Shown here in pieces: positions 43,499 to 51,237 of a DNA stretch of 51,237 nucleotides (position 1 is the first letter of the stretch; each line of letters begins with the position of its first letter). A model generated the notes under the pieces. The model was given only the letters and a program-made list of their open reading frames with translations, ran no database searches and was not told the origin of the DNA. The stretch covers positions 1 to 51,237 of the forward strand of contig CAIMAQ010000070.1 in assembly GCA_903839035.1 (NCBI GenBank). Reading direction: 5' to 3'. Position numbers and translations under genes: made by a program. Source of the DNA: an uncultured Opitutia bacterium. Lineage in GTDB: Bacteria > Verrucomicrobiota > Verrucomicrobiia > Opitutales > Opitutaceae.

Positions 43499-45874
43499 AT
43501 GCGCACCATCCTGCTCAACAGCGCTGAGGCGGTCTTTGCTCCTTTTTTCGACCCGGCGCTCGCCGAGCTCGCCGATTGGACCGTCGACGCCCCGGGCGCG
43601 CAGGGCCTGCGGGTCACCCAGAGCTGGGCGTTCGTCATCGTTAACTGGGAACGCGCCGCCCCCGACGGCCTCGTTTTTCGCCTGCACCGCGACTACATGC
43701 GGCTCGATTGCTCCGCCTACGACCGGCTGCTGGTTTGCCTGAATCTCCCCGAGGACAGCGTCATCCACATGGCGGCGGAAACCGACGCCGGCCCGCGGCG
43801 TCGCACCGGCCGGGCCACCGGGCCCACCCGGCACGAGGAGTGGCTGCCGCTCGAAGGCGCGAAGTTCCTCACGTCGCTCACCATCGAGGTCCGGCACCCC
43901 GGCACGGCCGCGGCGTCCGCGTGGCTGCTGTGGCTGGGTTTCCAGCACTCCGAGCGCCTGCCCTTCCATCTGGCGCAATGGACCGGCTACGACGAGCGCT
44001 GGGAGAAGTACCTGCAACCGCCCGGGTTCACCCCCAGCTTCACTCCCACCTACGGACTGCTCGTCAACGCACAGGAACTGGAAGAGGTGCGGCGCGAGTT
44101 CGCGGACAACCCCGTCACCGCGGAGCTGCGCGCCCTGGCCGAGATCGCGCGCCGGGTGCAGCCCGAGAGCCTGATCGGCGAGGACCTGAAATATTGGAGC
44201 ACCAACGTCCTCCGGCGCGAACGCGACATCAACAAGATGCTCTCGCTCCACGGGCCGTTCGCCGCGCAGGCCGGGGTGCTCTGGCGGGATGCCGGGCTCT
44301 GCCGCCTCGCGGCCCGCTTTGCCCTCAGCATGGTGCACTGCGACCACTGGGAGGATGTCTTTTTCGCCCACTGCCGCGGCAGCGCGTGGGACCAGCGCGG
44401 GTTTCCCCAGGCCACGGCGACGTGGGATTGCACACTGATCCTGGACCTGTGCGGGGAATGGTTCACTCCGCTGGGACGCGACCTGATCCTGCGGCGGATC
44501 GCCTCCGACGCCCACGGCGCGATGTGCCAGGCCTCGTGGTGGTGGGAATACATGTACTACGGGAACCAGCTCGCGTGGATCTCCCCGGCGCGTATCTACG
44601 GTCTCCTCGTGCTGGAGCAGGTCATGCCGGCCCGGTGCGAGAATTACCCGCGGCCGCCGACGCGGGTGCGGCCCCACACCGACCTCGCGTGGGACAACCT
44701 GCAGGACAATCTGTCAAAGGCGCTCCTGGCCGACGGCGGCTACCTCGAGGGCGTGTCCTATTTCGCCTACACCGCCCGCCAGGCCTTCCTGTGCGTGCAC
44801 CTCTACGCCCGCGCCCGCGGGGTGGATCCGCGGTCGCTGGTCGCGCCCGCCCTGCTGCGCACGGAGCGCCTGGCTGAAATGCTTTATTCCACCGACGACC
44901 GCCAGGACCTGATCCTGGTCGCCGACGCCAACTTCGCGATCAGCGAGGGCCTCGCGTTTCTCGCCTGGCTGATGCCGCAATCCCACTGGGTCACGGTTTA
45001 CCGGAAATCGCTCAAACGCTCCGGTGCGGCGCCCATGCTGCTCGCGCTCCGCCTCGACCGGGACATCCCCGCCGAGGGACCGCCACTGGCGCCGTTCTGC
45101 TCGATGCCCGACACCGGGATGATGTGCTCGGTCCGCCAGCTGCAGGGCGAAACCGTGAAGCTCTTCATCATGGGCAACCGCTCGGGCGGCGATCACCAGC
45201 ATGAGGACAAGGGGCATTTCGTGCTCGAGTGCGCCGGCGACAGCTTCGCCTTTGATTTCGGGGTCATCGACTACGCCAATCCCGTCACCGAACAGCTCAA
45301 GCAGGCCCAGCGGCACAATATGCTGACGCCGTGGAGCGACGCAGAGCGGCCGAAACCCGCCAACCCGATTCACTCGGATCTCAAGCCGGTCGGTTCCGGG
45401 GATGCCGAGCGCTTCCACGCGACCATCGACGTCACCACGGGTTGGGCCGGCTGGTTCAAGCGCTGGCAGCGCACCTGGGATTCCCCGCGGCCGGATCTGA
45501 TTGTCATCACGGACGAATGGGCGGTCGAGAAAGGCCGCGGCGTGGTGTTTCACTGGACGACCCGCCTCCCCATGCGCCGGGAGGGCGACCGCATCGTGAT
45601 CGAAGGCCGGCGCGCCCGCGCCGAAATCATCATCCCGGCCGGGGTCACCGCCGAAATCGAACACCTGCCGCTGCAGGACCCACGGCGGACCAAAAACGAA
45701 ATGGTGTACCACGGCGCGAGTAACCGTTGCGTCGAATCGATCGAGGACGGCCGCGAAAACGGCAGCATTTACGGATGGCTGCACGCCCCGACCCAGCCCC
45801 GCCTCACCCTCCGCCAGCCCGGCACCACCGGCCTCCTACGCGTCGAAGTGAGACTGACCCTAAAAACGAACTAG
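43499..45874 (+). CDS. Heparinase II/III-like protein
   Basis: The 791-residue protein has an N-terminal beta region, a central alpha/alpha toroid (about 190-520; W-W-W-E-Y at SWWWEYMYYGNQLAWISPAR), and a heparinase II/III C-terminal beta domain. GGDHQHEDKGHFVLE with His566 and His568 matches the conserved G-x-H-x-H-x-D-x-G segment, and GDSFAFDFGVIDYANP follows. Family members cleave uronic-acid polysaccharides or alginate-type oligomers. There is no signal peptide, which suggests it acts on oligosaccharides in the cytoplasm. The last 54 bases of the gene are repeated at 51023-51076 as part of a segmental duplication. Confidence 0.85.
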   Translation: MRTILLNSAEAVFAPFFDPALAELADWTVDAPGAQGLRVTQSWAFVIVNWERAAPDGLVFRLHRDYMRLDCSAYDRLLVCLNLPEDSVIHMAAETDAGPRRRTGRATGPTRHEEWLPLEGAKFLTSLTIEVRHPGTAAASAWLLWLGFQHSERLPFHLAQWTGYDERWEKYLQPPGFTPSFTPTYGLLVNAQELEEVRREFADNPVTAELRALAEIARRVQPESLIGEDLKYWSTNVLRRERDINKMLSLHGPFAAQAGVLWRDAGLCRLAARFALSMVHCDHWEDVFFAHCRGSAWDQRGFPQATATWDCTLILDLCGEWFTPLGRDLILRRIASDAHGAMCQASWWWEYMYYGNQLAWISPARIYGLLVLEQVMPARCENYPRPPTRVRPHTDLAWDNLQDNLSKALLADGGYLEGVSYFAYTARQAFLCVHLYARARGVDPRSLVAPALLRTERLAEMLYSTDDRQDLILVADANFAISEGLAFLAWLMPQSHWVTVYRKSLKRSGAAPMLLALRLDRDIPAEGPPLAPFCSMPDTGMMCSVRQLQGETVKLFIMGNRSGGDHQHEDKGHFVLECAGDSFAFDFGVIDYANPVTEQLKQAQRHNMLTPWSDAERPKPANPIHSDLKPVGSGDAERFHATIDVTTGWAGWFKRWQRTWDSPRPDLIVITDEWAVEKGRGVVFHWTTRLPMRREGDRIVIEGRRARAEIIIPAGVTAEIEHLPLQDPRRTKNEMVYHGASNRCVESIEDGRENGSIYGWLHAPTQPRLTLRQPGTTGLLRVEVRLTLKTN

Positions 45875-46035
45875 AACCGGGACGGGCCCTCCAAGGCACC
45901 CCCACGTGCTACTCCGACTTCCACATCCGGTAAAACGTGATGCCCACAAAGAGCACCACCTGAGATAGAAAGACGCCGCCCAAACCCCAGTTGAGAAACC
46001 GCAACGCGAGTAACGAAGCGGCGAGGGACAGGGTG
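45821..46035. repeat. Segmental duplication, copy A
   Basis: This 215-base stretch holds the 3' end of the heparinase-like gene and the 3' part of the small membrane-protein gene. It recurs at 51023-51237 with about 14 differences and one single-base insertion. The first 70 bases are identical, and differences cluster in the membrane-protein part. Confidence 0.9.
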
Positions 46036-46133
46036 GCCCACAACACCGCCCAGCTTCGTTCCATCTGACCGGCGCGAAAGAAGACCAACGCGAAAACTCC
46101 CATGACGACGAGCTGGAGGTAGGGAATGGTCAT
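45909..46133 (-). CDS. 74-residue two-span membrane protein (copy A)
   Basis: The protein begins MTIPYLQLVVMGVFALVFFR and has two or three hydrophobic stretches, ending VLFVGITFYRMWKSE. ATG 46131-46133 is chosen over an upstream ATG because it opens in a membrane helix. I know no family. A second copy, cut by the window end, lies at 51112 with conservative changes only, which supports it being a real, selected gene. It converges on the heparinase-like gene with 34 bases between stops. Confidence 0.65.
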   Translation of the reverse strand: MTIPYLQLVVMGVFALVFFRAGQMERSWAVLWATLSLAASLLALRFLNWGLGGVFLSQVVLFVGITFYRMWKSE

Positions 46134-46263
46134 CGGGCAGGACCGGGGCTTGGGATGGGGTCCATTGGGTCGAATGGACCGACGGACCACAAACCCCAAA
46201 GCCTGACCCCTTCGGTCTAGCCTGTCCCGGGGCCTGACCTCTCCAGCATTCGGCTCGGCGGAC

Positions 46264-47916
46264 TTAAGTTGCCCCCGGCTCGCTGCCGCTCCCGGGCTTC
46301 TTTTTCGCCATCCGCTTCTGCCGCAACCGAACCAGCGCGATGGTCCCCAGCGCCGCGAGAAACAGCGGGCTCACCGCGCCGCCACCTCCGCCGCCCGAGG
46401 AGCTTGGCGTCGTGGTGGAGGTGGAGGTGGAGGTGGGGGGCGGAGTGGTTGGCGGAGTGACGGGTGGAGGTGTTACCGGGGGCGGTGGGGCGACGACTGA
46501 CTTGTCGAAGATCCCCAGCGGGGTGCGTCCGCCGAACCGGCTGCTGAAGGCCGGCAGCACGTAGTCCAGATTCGCATTGCTGACCCCGAACCAACCCAGG
46601 AGGTCGCGGGCGTATTCATCCACCGCCACTCCGGGAATGAGTCGTCCCTGCCCGGTGTCGATCGCCGCGGAATTCTGCAGGTCGGGGTAATAACCCGCCG
46701 CTTTGTCGCCGAAGACCTGGCCACCGGCGACCGCGCCGCCGAGCACGAAGTGATTGGCGCCCCAAGCATGGTCGGAGCCGTCGCCGTTGGAGGTCAGCGT
46801 CCGGCCAAAATCCGACGCGGAGAACAGCGTAACCTGGTCCTGCATCCCGATCTCGTTCAACGCCGACCAAAACGTGCTCACGCCTTTGCTGACCGTGCTC
46901 AACAAACCGGGATGGTTCGTCAAGAGGTTGTCGTGCAGGTCGAAGCCCCCGAGCATGACAAAGAAAATCTGCCGGCGGACGCCGAGCTTGGCGCGGGCGG
47001 CGATGGTTTTGGCCACCATCGCGAGGTTGGACGCGACGGAGTTGCCGGTGGGAATCACCGTGCTCAGCGTGATGCCGCCCAGGGCCGACGAAAACTGCTG
47101 GTAGGCGTCGATCGATTCGCGCGTCGTGTTCGCGTAGGTCTGCTCGAAGAGGCTGCGATACTGCTGCCCCAGCATCCCGTCGACCGCCTTGGACCGCTGC
47201 GCCGTGAGGCTGTTCACGGCGCCGGCGTTGTAGCCGGTCAGGGCCGTCGCCCCACTGGCGCCGATGCTGTAGGTGAAGGCGTTTTGGCCGGTGAGAAAAA
47301 TATTCTGCCCGGACAGCGAAATGTTCATCGAGACCAGGCTGGGATCGTTCAGGGAAGCGATGATGTCGGCGGCCCGCCCGCCCCAACCGATCGCCGTGCG
47401 CGCGTCCGGAATGCAGGTCTGCCACTGCTTTACCTGGTCGGCGTGCGAATAAAGCGACACCGGCAGCGCGGTCCCCGCGCGATATTCCGCCAGGGTGAGC
47501 GGACGGATGAGCGAACCGACGTTCGAGACAAACCCCAGCTTGCCCGCGTTGAAGAGGTCGCGCAGTTCCGGCATGGACGGATGCAGCCCGAGCGTGCGTC
47601 CACCCAGATTGTTGGGCGTAAGGTTCAGCGCTAGGTCCGATGCCACCGCGAGGTTGCCGCGGGCCTTCGCATAGGCGGCATACTCCCCGTTGGTAGTGGG
47701 AACGAGCATGTTCCACGAGTCGTTGCCTCCGGCCAGGAACAGGCAAACGAGCGCCTTGTAGTCCCCGGAGGCGGGCGCCGTCTGCGCCGAGAGGGAATTG
47801 GCGAGGCGTAGGGTCAGCAGCGTCGAGAACAGCGCCGACGAACCGACCGCCGCGCAACTGGCCTGGCCAAGAAATTGCCGGCGGCTGATCGGCGGGGCTG
47901 AGTGCGAGTTGCTCAT
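46264..47916 (-). CDS. DUF1501 family protein with GlyGly-CTERM-like sorting tail
   Basis: The 550-residue protein has a Tat-type signal with SRRQFLG at 11-17. The DUF1501 (sulfatase-like) core shows FLAGGNDSWNMLVP, the HADQVKQWQ segment, GGFDLHDNLL and DFGRTLTSNGDGSDHAWGAN then HFVLGG, which carry likely metal ligands. After residue about 480 there is a Pro/Thr linker (PPPPVTPPPVTPPTTPPP), then SSSGGGGGGAV, a hydrophobic helix (SPLFLAALGTIALV) and basic RLRQKR. This order matches GlyGly-CTERM-type sorting signals cleaved by a rhomboid-family protease. Its partner is the DUF1800 gene eight bases upstream, the usual pairing. Confidence 0.88.
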   Translation of the reverse strand: MSNSHSAPPISRRQFLGQASCAAVGSSALFSTLLTLRLANSLSAQTAPASGDYKALVCLFLAGGNDSWNMLVPTTNGEYAAYAKARGNLAVASDLALNLTPNNLGGRTLGLHPSMPELRDLFNAGKLGFVSNVGSLIRPLTLAEYRAGTALPVSLYSHADQVKQWQTCIPDARTAIGWGGRAADIIASLNDPSLVSMNISLSGQNIFLTGQNAFTYSIGASGATALTGYNAGAVNSLTAQRSKAVDGMLGQQYRSLFEQTYANTTRESIDAYQQFSSALGGITLSTVIPTGNSVASNLAMVAKTIAARAKLGVRRQIFFVMLGGFDLHDNLLTNHPGLLSTVSKGVSTFWSALNEIGMQDQVTLFSASDFGRTLTSNGDGSDHAWGANHFVLGGAVAGGQVFGDKAAGYYPDLQNSAAIDTGQGRLIPGVAVDEYARDLLGWFGVSNANLDYVLPAFSSRFGGRTPLGIFDKSVVAPPPPVTPPPVTPPTTPPPTSTSTSTTTPSSSGGGGGGAVSPLFLAALGTIALVRLRQKRMAKKKPGSGSEPGAT

Positions 47917-47923
47917 GGGGTCC

Positions 47924-49603
47924 TTATTTCTGGATCGCGAAGTCCGGCGAGGTCGCGACGAGGTAAATGGCGAGCCGGGTGCGGGTCTGCGCCAGCGTGC
48001 TGCCGTTGGGGACCATGGCCTGCGTCACCCCGTTGAGTGCGGTCAGGATGGTGGCCCGCGTCGTCGCGCTCAACGTGCCCGCCGTCAGCAGCAGATCCAC
48101 GTTGTCGAGCAGCGAAGCGGTGTCCGGCAGTGCCGTCTGGGCGCTGAGGTCGAGCGAAAAACTCCCGACCGCGCCGTTGGTGAGCGAGTAATAGAGGTTG
48201 GGCGTGGCGATGCCAAACACCGCATTCTGGATCTGGAATTCCGGGGCGAAGAGGCCGGCGTCACCGATCGGTCCCCGAGGCTGGTAGTCAGGCGCGTAAA
48301 AATTGAACACGGTCGGGGCCGCCAGGGGAAACTGGCCGAGGGTGTTTTCATTGGCGCCGCTGAGGTCGTAGGGCAACACGGTGCCCGCCACCTGATAGTG
48401 AAACGCGCGTAACAAGTGCGTCAGGCGCACAAAGGGCTCGCGCAACTTGCCGTGCTCCGGGTCGGTGATGAACGCCACCGACCGTGCTTCCGGGTCGAGC
48501 AGGATCGCCTTGATCACCGCCACCATGTCGCCCCGCTGGCCCTGGCCGTTGTTGACGAACACGGCGCTGACCCGCCCCACGTAGGCGTCCGAGGGATTCG
48601 AGGTCACCAGGCGCAGGATCAGCAGTCGGGAAATGAAGGGCGCCGTGTTGGGATGCTCCACGAGGTTGTCGATCGCATCGCTGATGTCCTGGTCGCCGGT
48701 CTGGCCCGCGGGCAGGTCGGGTTTGCGCGCGCCGGCGTAGTGGTGCAGCGACTTCGTGTTCACGTCGTGCTGGCCCGGCCACATTTTCATGGGCTCCGTG
48801 TAGTTGGGCTTGGCGGAGGGGAAGTCGGTCCGCCCCACGCCGGTGCCGACGGGGTTCGGGTTGTGATCCTCGTCGGTCAGCCCGGTGAAGACCTTCGCGA
48901 ACTCGGTGATCTGGGTGTTGGTGTAGGATTCGTAGGGCCGGCCGCTGGGATCGGTCACGTAGTTGCCGTCCGGGGTCAGCTGATAAAGTCCAATCGAGAA
49001 GAGCTGCTCGACCTCCCGGGCGTAATTCTCGTCGGCGCTGGTGTTCATCGCCGGGTTGGCCTTCCGGTTGCGATATTGGTTAAGATAGCGCCCCATCATC
49101 GGGCTGTAAGTGACGTCGACCAGCAGTTGGCGGAAGGTGGTGAAGCCGTCGCGCACGAGCAGGTCGTAATACGCGCAGGAACCCTCGGCGGCGCTGGAGA
49201 TGGCCGAGTTGTTGTCCGAGATGACAAAAATCTGAGAAAGCGAGTATGCCACGCGCTGACGCAGCTGGTCGCTGCCGCCGATCATGACCTGGTTGCGAGC
49301 GCGGCGGTTTTGCGCGTTGCCGATGGCGGTGATTCCCCCGGAAGCAAGCGCCGCGGTGACGAGCGGCGCCGAGTAGCTCGGGGTTTTCGCGATCTCGAGA
49401 TCGATCCAAGCGTTGAAATCGTTACCGGCGGCGCGCAGGGCGGCAATGGCCTCGGGCGTCGGGCCGAACGTGGCTTGCGCCAAAAAGCGCGACGCCAGCT
49501 GGTCGTTGCTCAGGTTCGCATTGGGCTGTACCGGGACCGCCGCGGCCGACCCCACCACCCACAGACTTGCGGCCAGAACGCAGAGGTGGCGGAAAAAAAT
49601 CAC
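47924..49603 (-). CDS. DUF1800 family protein
   Basis: The 559-residue secreted protein begins MIFFRHLCVLAASLWVVGSA. The DUF1800 signature is clear: ASRFLAQATFGPTPEAIAAL, LRQRVAYSLSQIFVISDNN, DENYAREVEQLFSIGLYQL and PFISRLLILRLVTSNPSDAY. These proteins nearly always pair with DUF1501 proteins, as here. The role of the pair is not established. It lies first in the operon, with the DUF1501 gene starting eight bases after its stop. The cytochrome c gene diverges about 230 bases upstream. Confidence 0.9.
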   Translation of the reverse strand: MIFFRHLCVLAASLWVVGSAAAVPVQPNANLSNDQLASRFLAQATFGPTPEAIAALRAAGNDFNAWIDLEIAKTPSYSAPLVTAALASGGITAIGNAQNRRARNQVMIGGSDQLRQRVAYSLSQIFVISDNNSAISSAAEGSCAYYDLLVRDGFTTFRQLLVDVTYSPMMGRYLNQYRNRKANPAMNTSADENYAREVEQLFSIGLYQLTPDGNYVTDPSGRPYESYTNTQITEFAKVFTGLTDEDHNPNPVGTGVGRTDFPSAKPNYTEPMKMWPGQHDVNTKSLHHYAGARKPDLPAGQTGDQDISDAIDNLVEHPNTAPFISRLLILRLVTSNPSDAYVGRVSAVFVNNGQGQRGDMVAVIKAILLDPEARSVAFITDPEHGKLREPFVRLTHLLRAFHYQVAGTVLPYDLSGANENTLGQFPLAAPTVFNFYAPDYQPRGPIGDAGLFAPEFQIQNAVFGIATPNLYYSLTNGAVGSFSLDLSAQTALPDTASLLDNVDLLLTAGTLSATTRATILTALNGVTQAMVPNGSTLAQTRTRLAIYLVATSPDFAIQK

Positions 49604-49831
49604 GGGGAGTGGCGGTTCGAGGGTGGCACGACGCGGATTCGAATCCGCAAAAAGCTAGGCGTCGCTTAGACCCCAAGACGAGGGGAATGGCAGGGAAGTT
49701 ACGCGATTTAACCTTTCTTAACGGGCCATCCATCCCACGGAACCCACGAGGCTCACGCAAAGAGCCTTGCCCCCTTGCCGCCGCTTTTGGTCCTTGGCAG
49801 TCCGCGACGGGACGTTGTGATCCACGGGCGA

Positions 49832-50833
49832 ATGACGCCCCCCGCCCGGCCCGCGCCGTACCTGATTTCGATTGCCGGCTGTCTCTTCGCGTTTTGGCTC
49901 GGCGCCTTGGCCGCGCCGCTGGCTGCGTCCGCGGCGAATCTTCCGGCGTGGGCTTACCCGGTGAATCCTCCCGCCGGCCACCCCGTGGCCGACGACGGTC
50001 ATGCGATCCACGTCCCGGACAGCACGGTCACCTTCACGCGGACCCAGATCACCAACCTGACGGGACCCGTTCCCGACTGGCACCCCGATGAGCACCCTGC
50101 GATGCCGGAGATTGTCGCCAAGGGCCGCGCCCCCCACGTGCTGGCCTGCGCCTACTGTCACCTACCGAACGGAGCCGGCCGCCCCGAGAACGCCAGCCTC
50201 GCCGGTTTGCCGGCGGGCTACATCAGGCAGGAACTGCGAGCCTTCCAGCATGGGGACCGCCCGGGCTCCGAGCCCAGGCGCCTCCCGCAGACGCTGATGA
50301 TCACCGGGGCGAAGGCCCTGACCGAACCCGAGATCGAGGCGGCGGCCGCTTACTTCTCGTCGCTCAAGCCGGCGTCGTTTGTCCGCGTCATCGAAACCGC
50401 CACCGTCCCCCAGACCAGGATCGCCGGCTGGGTGCTGACCCCGGCGCCGGGTGCCGGCACCGAGGCGATCCGCAACCGGATCATCGAGACGCCCGAGGAC
50501 TTCGAGCGCTTTGAGCACCGCGATTCCCGGACGCCCTACCGCGTCTACGTGCCCCGCGGCAGCATCCAGCGCGGCGCGGCCCTGGTCACCCAGACCCGCG
50601 ACGGCGGGACGGTGCCCGCCTGCATCACCTGCCACGGGCCCGAGCTGAAAGGCCTGGGCGACGTCCCCCGCCTGGCCGGCCGCTCGCCCAGCTTCCTGAT
50701 GCGGCAGCTCACGGACCTCCGCAGCGGCGTGCGCCAGGGGGCCTCGACCGACCTGATGAAGCCCGTGGTCGCGCACCTGACCGACGCCGACCTGGTCTCC
50801 CTCGTCGCCTACCTCGCCAGCCTCGAGCCGTAG
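49832..50833 (+). CDS. Dihaem class I cytochrome c (c4-like)
   Basis: This is a periplasmic electron carrier of 333 residues. A signal peptide (PYLISIAGCLFAFWLGALAA) precedes two c-type haem sites, CAYCH and CITCH, one in each half. Downstream of each is the expected sixth-ligand region with Met (QTLMITGAKALTEPEIEAAA and DLMKPVVAHLTDADLVSLVA). The two halves resemble cytochrome c4 but with a longer linker of about 60 residues. ATG 49832 is chosen over a longer frame. It might serve as electron acceptor for an oxidase or dehydrogenase; no such gene is adjacent. Confidence 0.9.
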   Translation: MTPPARPAPYLISIAGCLFAFWLGALAAPLAASAANLPAWAYPVNPPAGHPVADDGHAIHVPDSTVTFTRTQITNLTGPVPDWHPDEHPAMPEIVAKGRAPHVLACAYCHLPNGAGRPENASLAGLPAGYIRQELRAFQHGDRPGSEPRRLPQTLMITGAKALTEPEIEAAAAYFSSLKPASFVRVIETATVPQTRIAGWVLTPAPGAGTEAIRNRIIETPEDFERFEHRDSRTPYRVYVPRGSIQRGAALVTQTRDGGTVPACITCHGPELKGLGDVPRLAGRSPSFLMRQLTDLRSGVRQGASTDLMKPVVAHLTDADLVSLVAYLASLEP

Positions 50834-50984
50834 CCGGCGGAGCAAAGGCCACGTGCGCTGCAGCAAAGCTCAGGCTCTTGGACTTGGGGTAAATCGGAGG
50901 GGGGACCCCGGGGAGACCCCGAAGGCGAGTTGCCGAAGCGGGCAGCCTGACCACATCGGCTCGGCTCTCCCCTTCAACCAGACC

Positions 50985-51009
50985 ACCACAAGAGTTAGGG
51001 GCTGACACC
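50985..51009. repeat. Third copy of the RAYT terminal repeat
   Basis: ACCACAAGAGTTAGGGGCTG then ACACC matches the right end of the RAYT element (6387-6411) and the inverse of its left end (5362-5386), with one or three changes. No transposase is near. It lies 13 bases before the segmental duplication copy B. The words CTGACCCCTT near 40179 and 46201 are shorter relatives. Confidence 0.85.
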
Positions 51010-51022
51010 TTCGGCTCGGCCT

Positions 51023-51076
51023 GGCACCACCGGCCTCCTACGCGTCGAAGTGAGACTGACCCTAAAAACGAACTAG
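51023..51076 (+). pseudogene. Duplicated 3' end of the heparinase-like gene
   Basis: These bases match 45821-45874 without change, including the stop codon, but only 17 codons of the gene are present. Sequence upstream is unrelated and includes a RAYT-type repeat, so the fragment cannot be translated from a proper start. It marks the left edge of the duplication copy B. Confidence 0.85.
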
Positions 51077-51111
51077 AACCGGGACGGGCCCCTCCAAGGC
51101 ACCCCCGCGTG

Positions 51112-51237
51112 CTACTCCGACTTCCACATCCGGTAAAACGTGATGCCTGCAAACAGCACCACCTGAGCCAGGAAGACGCCGCCCAAGCCCCAGTTGAGAA
51201 ATCGCAACGCGAGCAACGAGGCGGCGATGGACAGTAC
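51112..51237 (-). CDS. Two-span membrane protein, copy B (5' end beyond window)
   Basis: The visible 41 codons end FYRMWKSE, as in copy A at 45909-46133. Changes relative to copy A (Ser to Ala, Val to Ala, Leu to Ile) are conservative and the frame is kept, so this copy may still be functional. The gene continues past the window end. Function is unknown. Confidence 0.7.
   Translation of the reverse strand, partial: VLSIAASLLALRFLNWGLGGVFLAQVVLFAGITFYRMWKSE

Noticed and set aside
45875-45908. Possible tRNA-like GC-rich segment
   Set aside because: It cannot be folded into a cloverleaf, and no anticodon arm or CCA-proximal stem is present.
46380-46500. Tandem repeats GGAGGTGGAGGTGGAGGTGG
   Set aside because: They encode the Pro/Thr/Ser linker of the DUF1501 protein and are ordinary coding low complexity, not a mobile or regulatory repeat.

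Overview
The window is a 51.2 kb piece of a GC-rich bacterial chromosome. Its gene set is typical of a free-living Verrucomicrobiota, most likely Opitutaceae: Tat-exported DUF1501 and DUF4434-type proteins, a GH78/GH2/heparinase-like set of carbohydrate enzymes, glycine-zipper lipoproteins, and intergenic spaces filled with inverted repeats. I infer this lineage from gene content and repeat style; there is no rRNA or other marker here to prove it. I saw no tRNA, rRNA, CRISPR array, phage or plasmid backbone, and no gap between genes exceeds 300 bases.

Layout. 1-4545 (minus strand): a type IIA topoisomerase pair, parE-like then parC-like, split by a GxxExxY-family gene that sits in inverted repeats. 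4714-7308: a DsbA-like thioredoxin-fold protein and a secreted DUF1684 protein, with a REP-associated tyrosine transposase (RAYT) element inserted between their 3' ends. 7410-11963: aldo/keto reductase, MFS exporter, small membrane and secreted proteins, and an M55 D-aminopeptidase. 12091-16083 (minus): GH78-like rhamnosidase, fatty-acid desaturase and a DTW-domain tRNA modification enzyme. 16219-18376: DUF3892, two exported low-complexity proteins, a 54-residue zinc-ribbon protein and a two-segment membrane peptide. 18554-23206: PLP decarboxylase, flavin-dependent monooxygenase, an unrecognised membrane protein, a shortened OsmC protein and a YchJ/SEC-C protein. 23251-28873: a Gfo/Idh/MocA dehydrogenase with a sugar isomerase, a glutathionyl-hydroquinone reductase overlapping an epimerase gene, and an RNB ribonuclease. 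29049-36425: two Tat-exported sugar-related proteins, a CCC1/VIT1 transporter, copper amine oxidase, PhyH dioxygenase and a TlpA-like protein. 36634-41188: L,D-transpeptidase overlapping a GT39-like membrane glycosyltransferase, and a sterol-desaturase-type hydroxylase. 41337-45874: GH2 beta-mannosidase and a heparinase II/III-like protein. 46264-50833: a DUF1800-DUF1501 operon facing away from a dihaem cytochrome c.

Most striking feature. The short spaces between genes are occupied by at least nine unrelated repeat families, nearly all as facing (inverted) pairs. In eight genes the stop codon itself lies inside a repeat arm: DsbA-like, RAYT, DUF1684, M55 peptidase, zinc ribbon, PLP decarboxylase, a 67-residue protein and the sugar isomerase. 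Several families share an 8-9 base purine-rich period. Repeats of this kind have also entered coding sequence (the ParC N-terminal linker) and bracket the GxxExxY gene. A diverged segmental duplication (45821-46035 and 51023-51237) next to a third copy of the RAYT terminal repeat suggests that these elements also drive rearrangement.

Metabolic reading. The carbohydrate enzymes at 12-14 kb and 41-46 kb lack export signals and so probably act on imported oligosaccharides. The Tat-exported DUF4434 and propeller proteins and the DUF1501/DUF1800 pair would act outside the cytoplasmic membrane. This division of labour is inferred.
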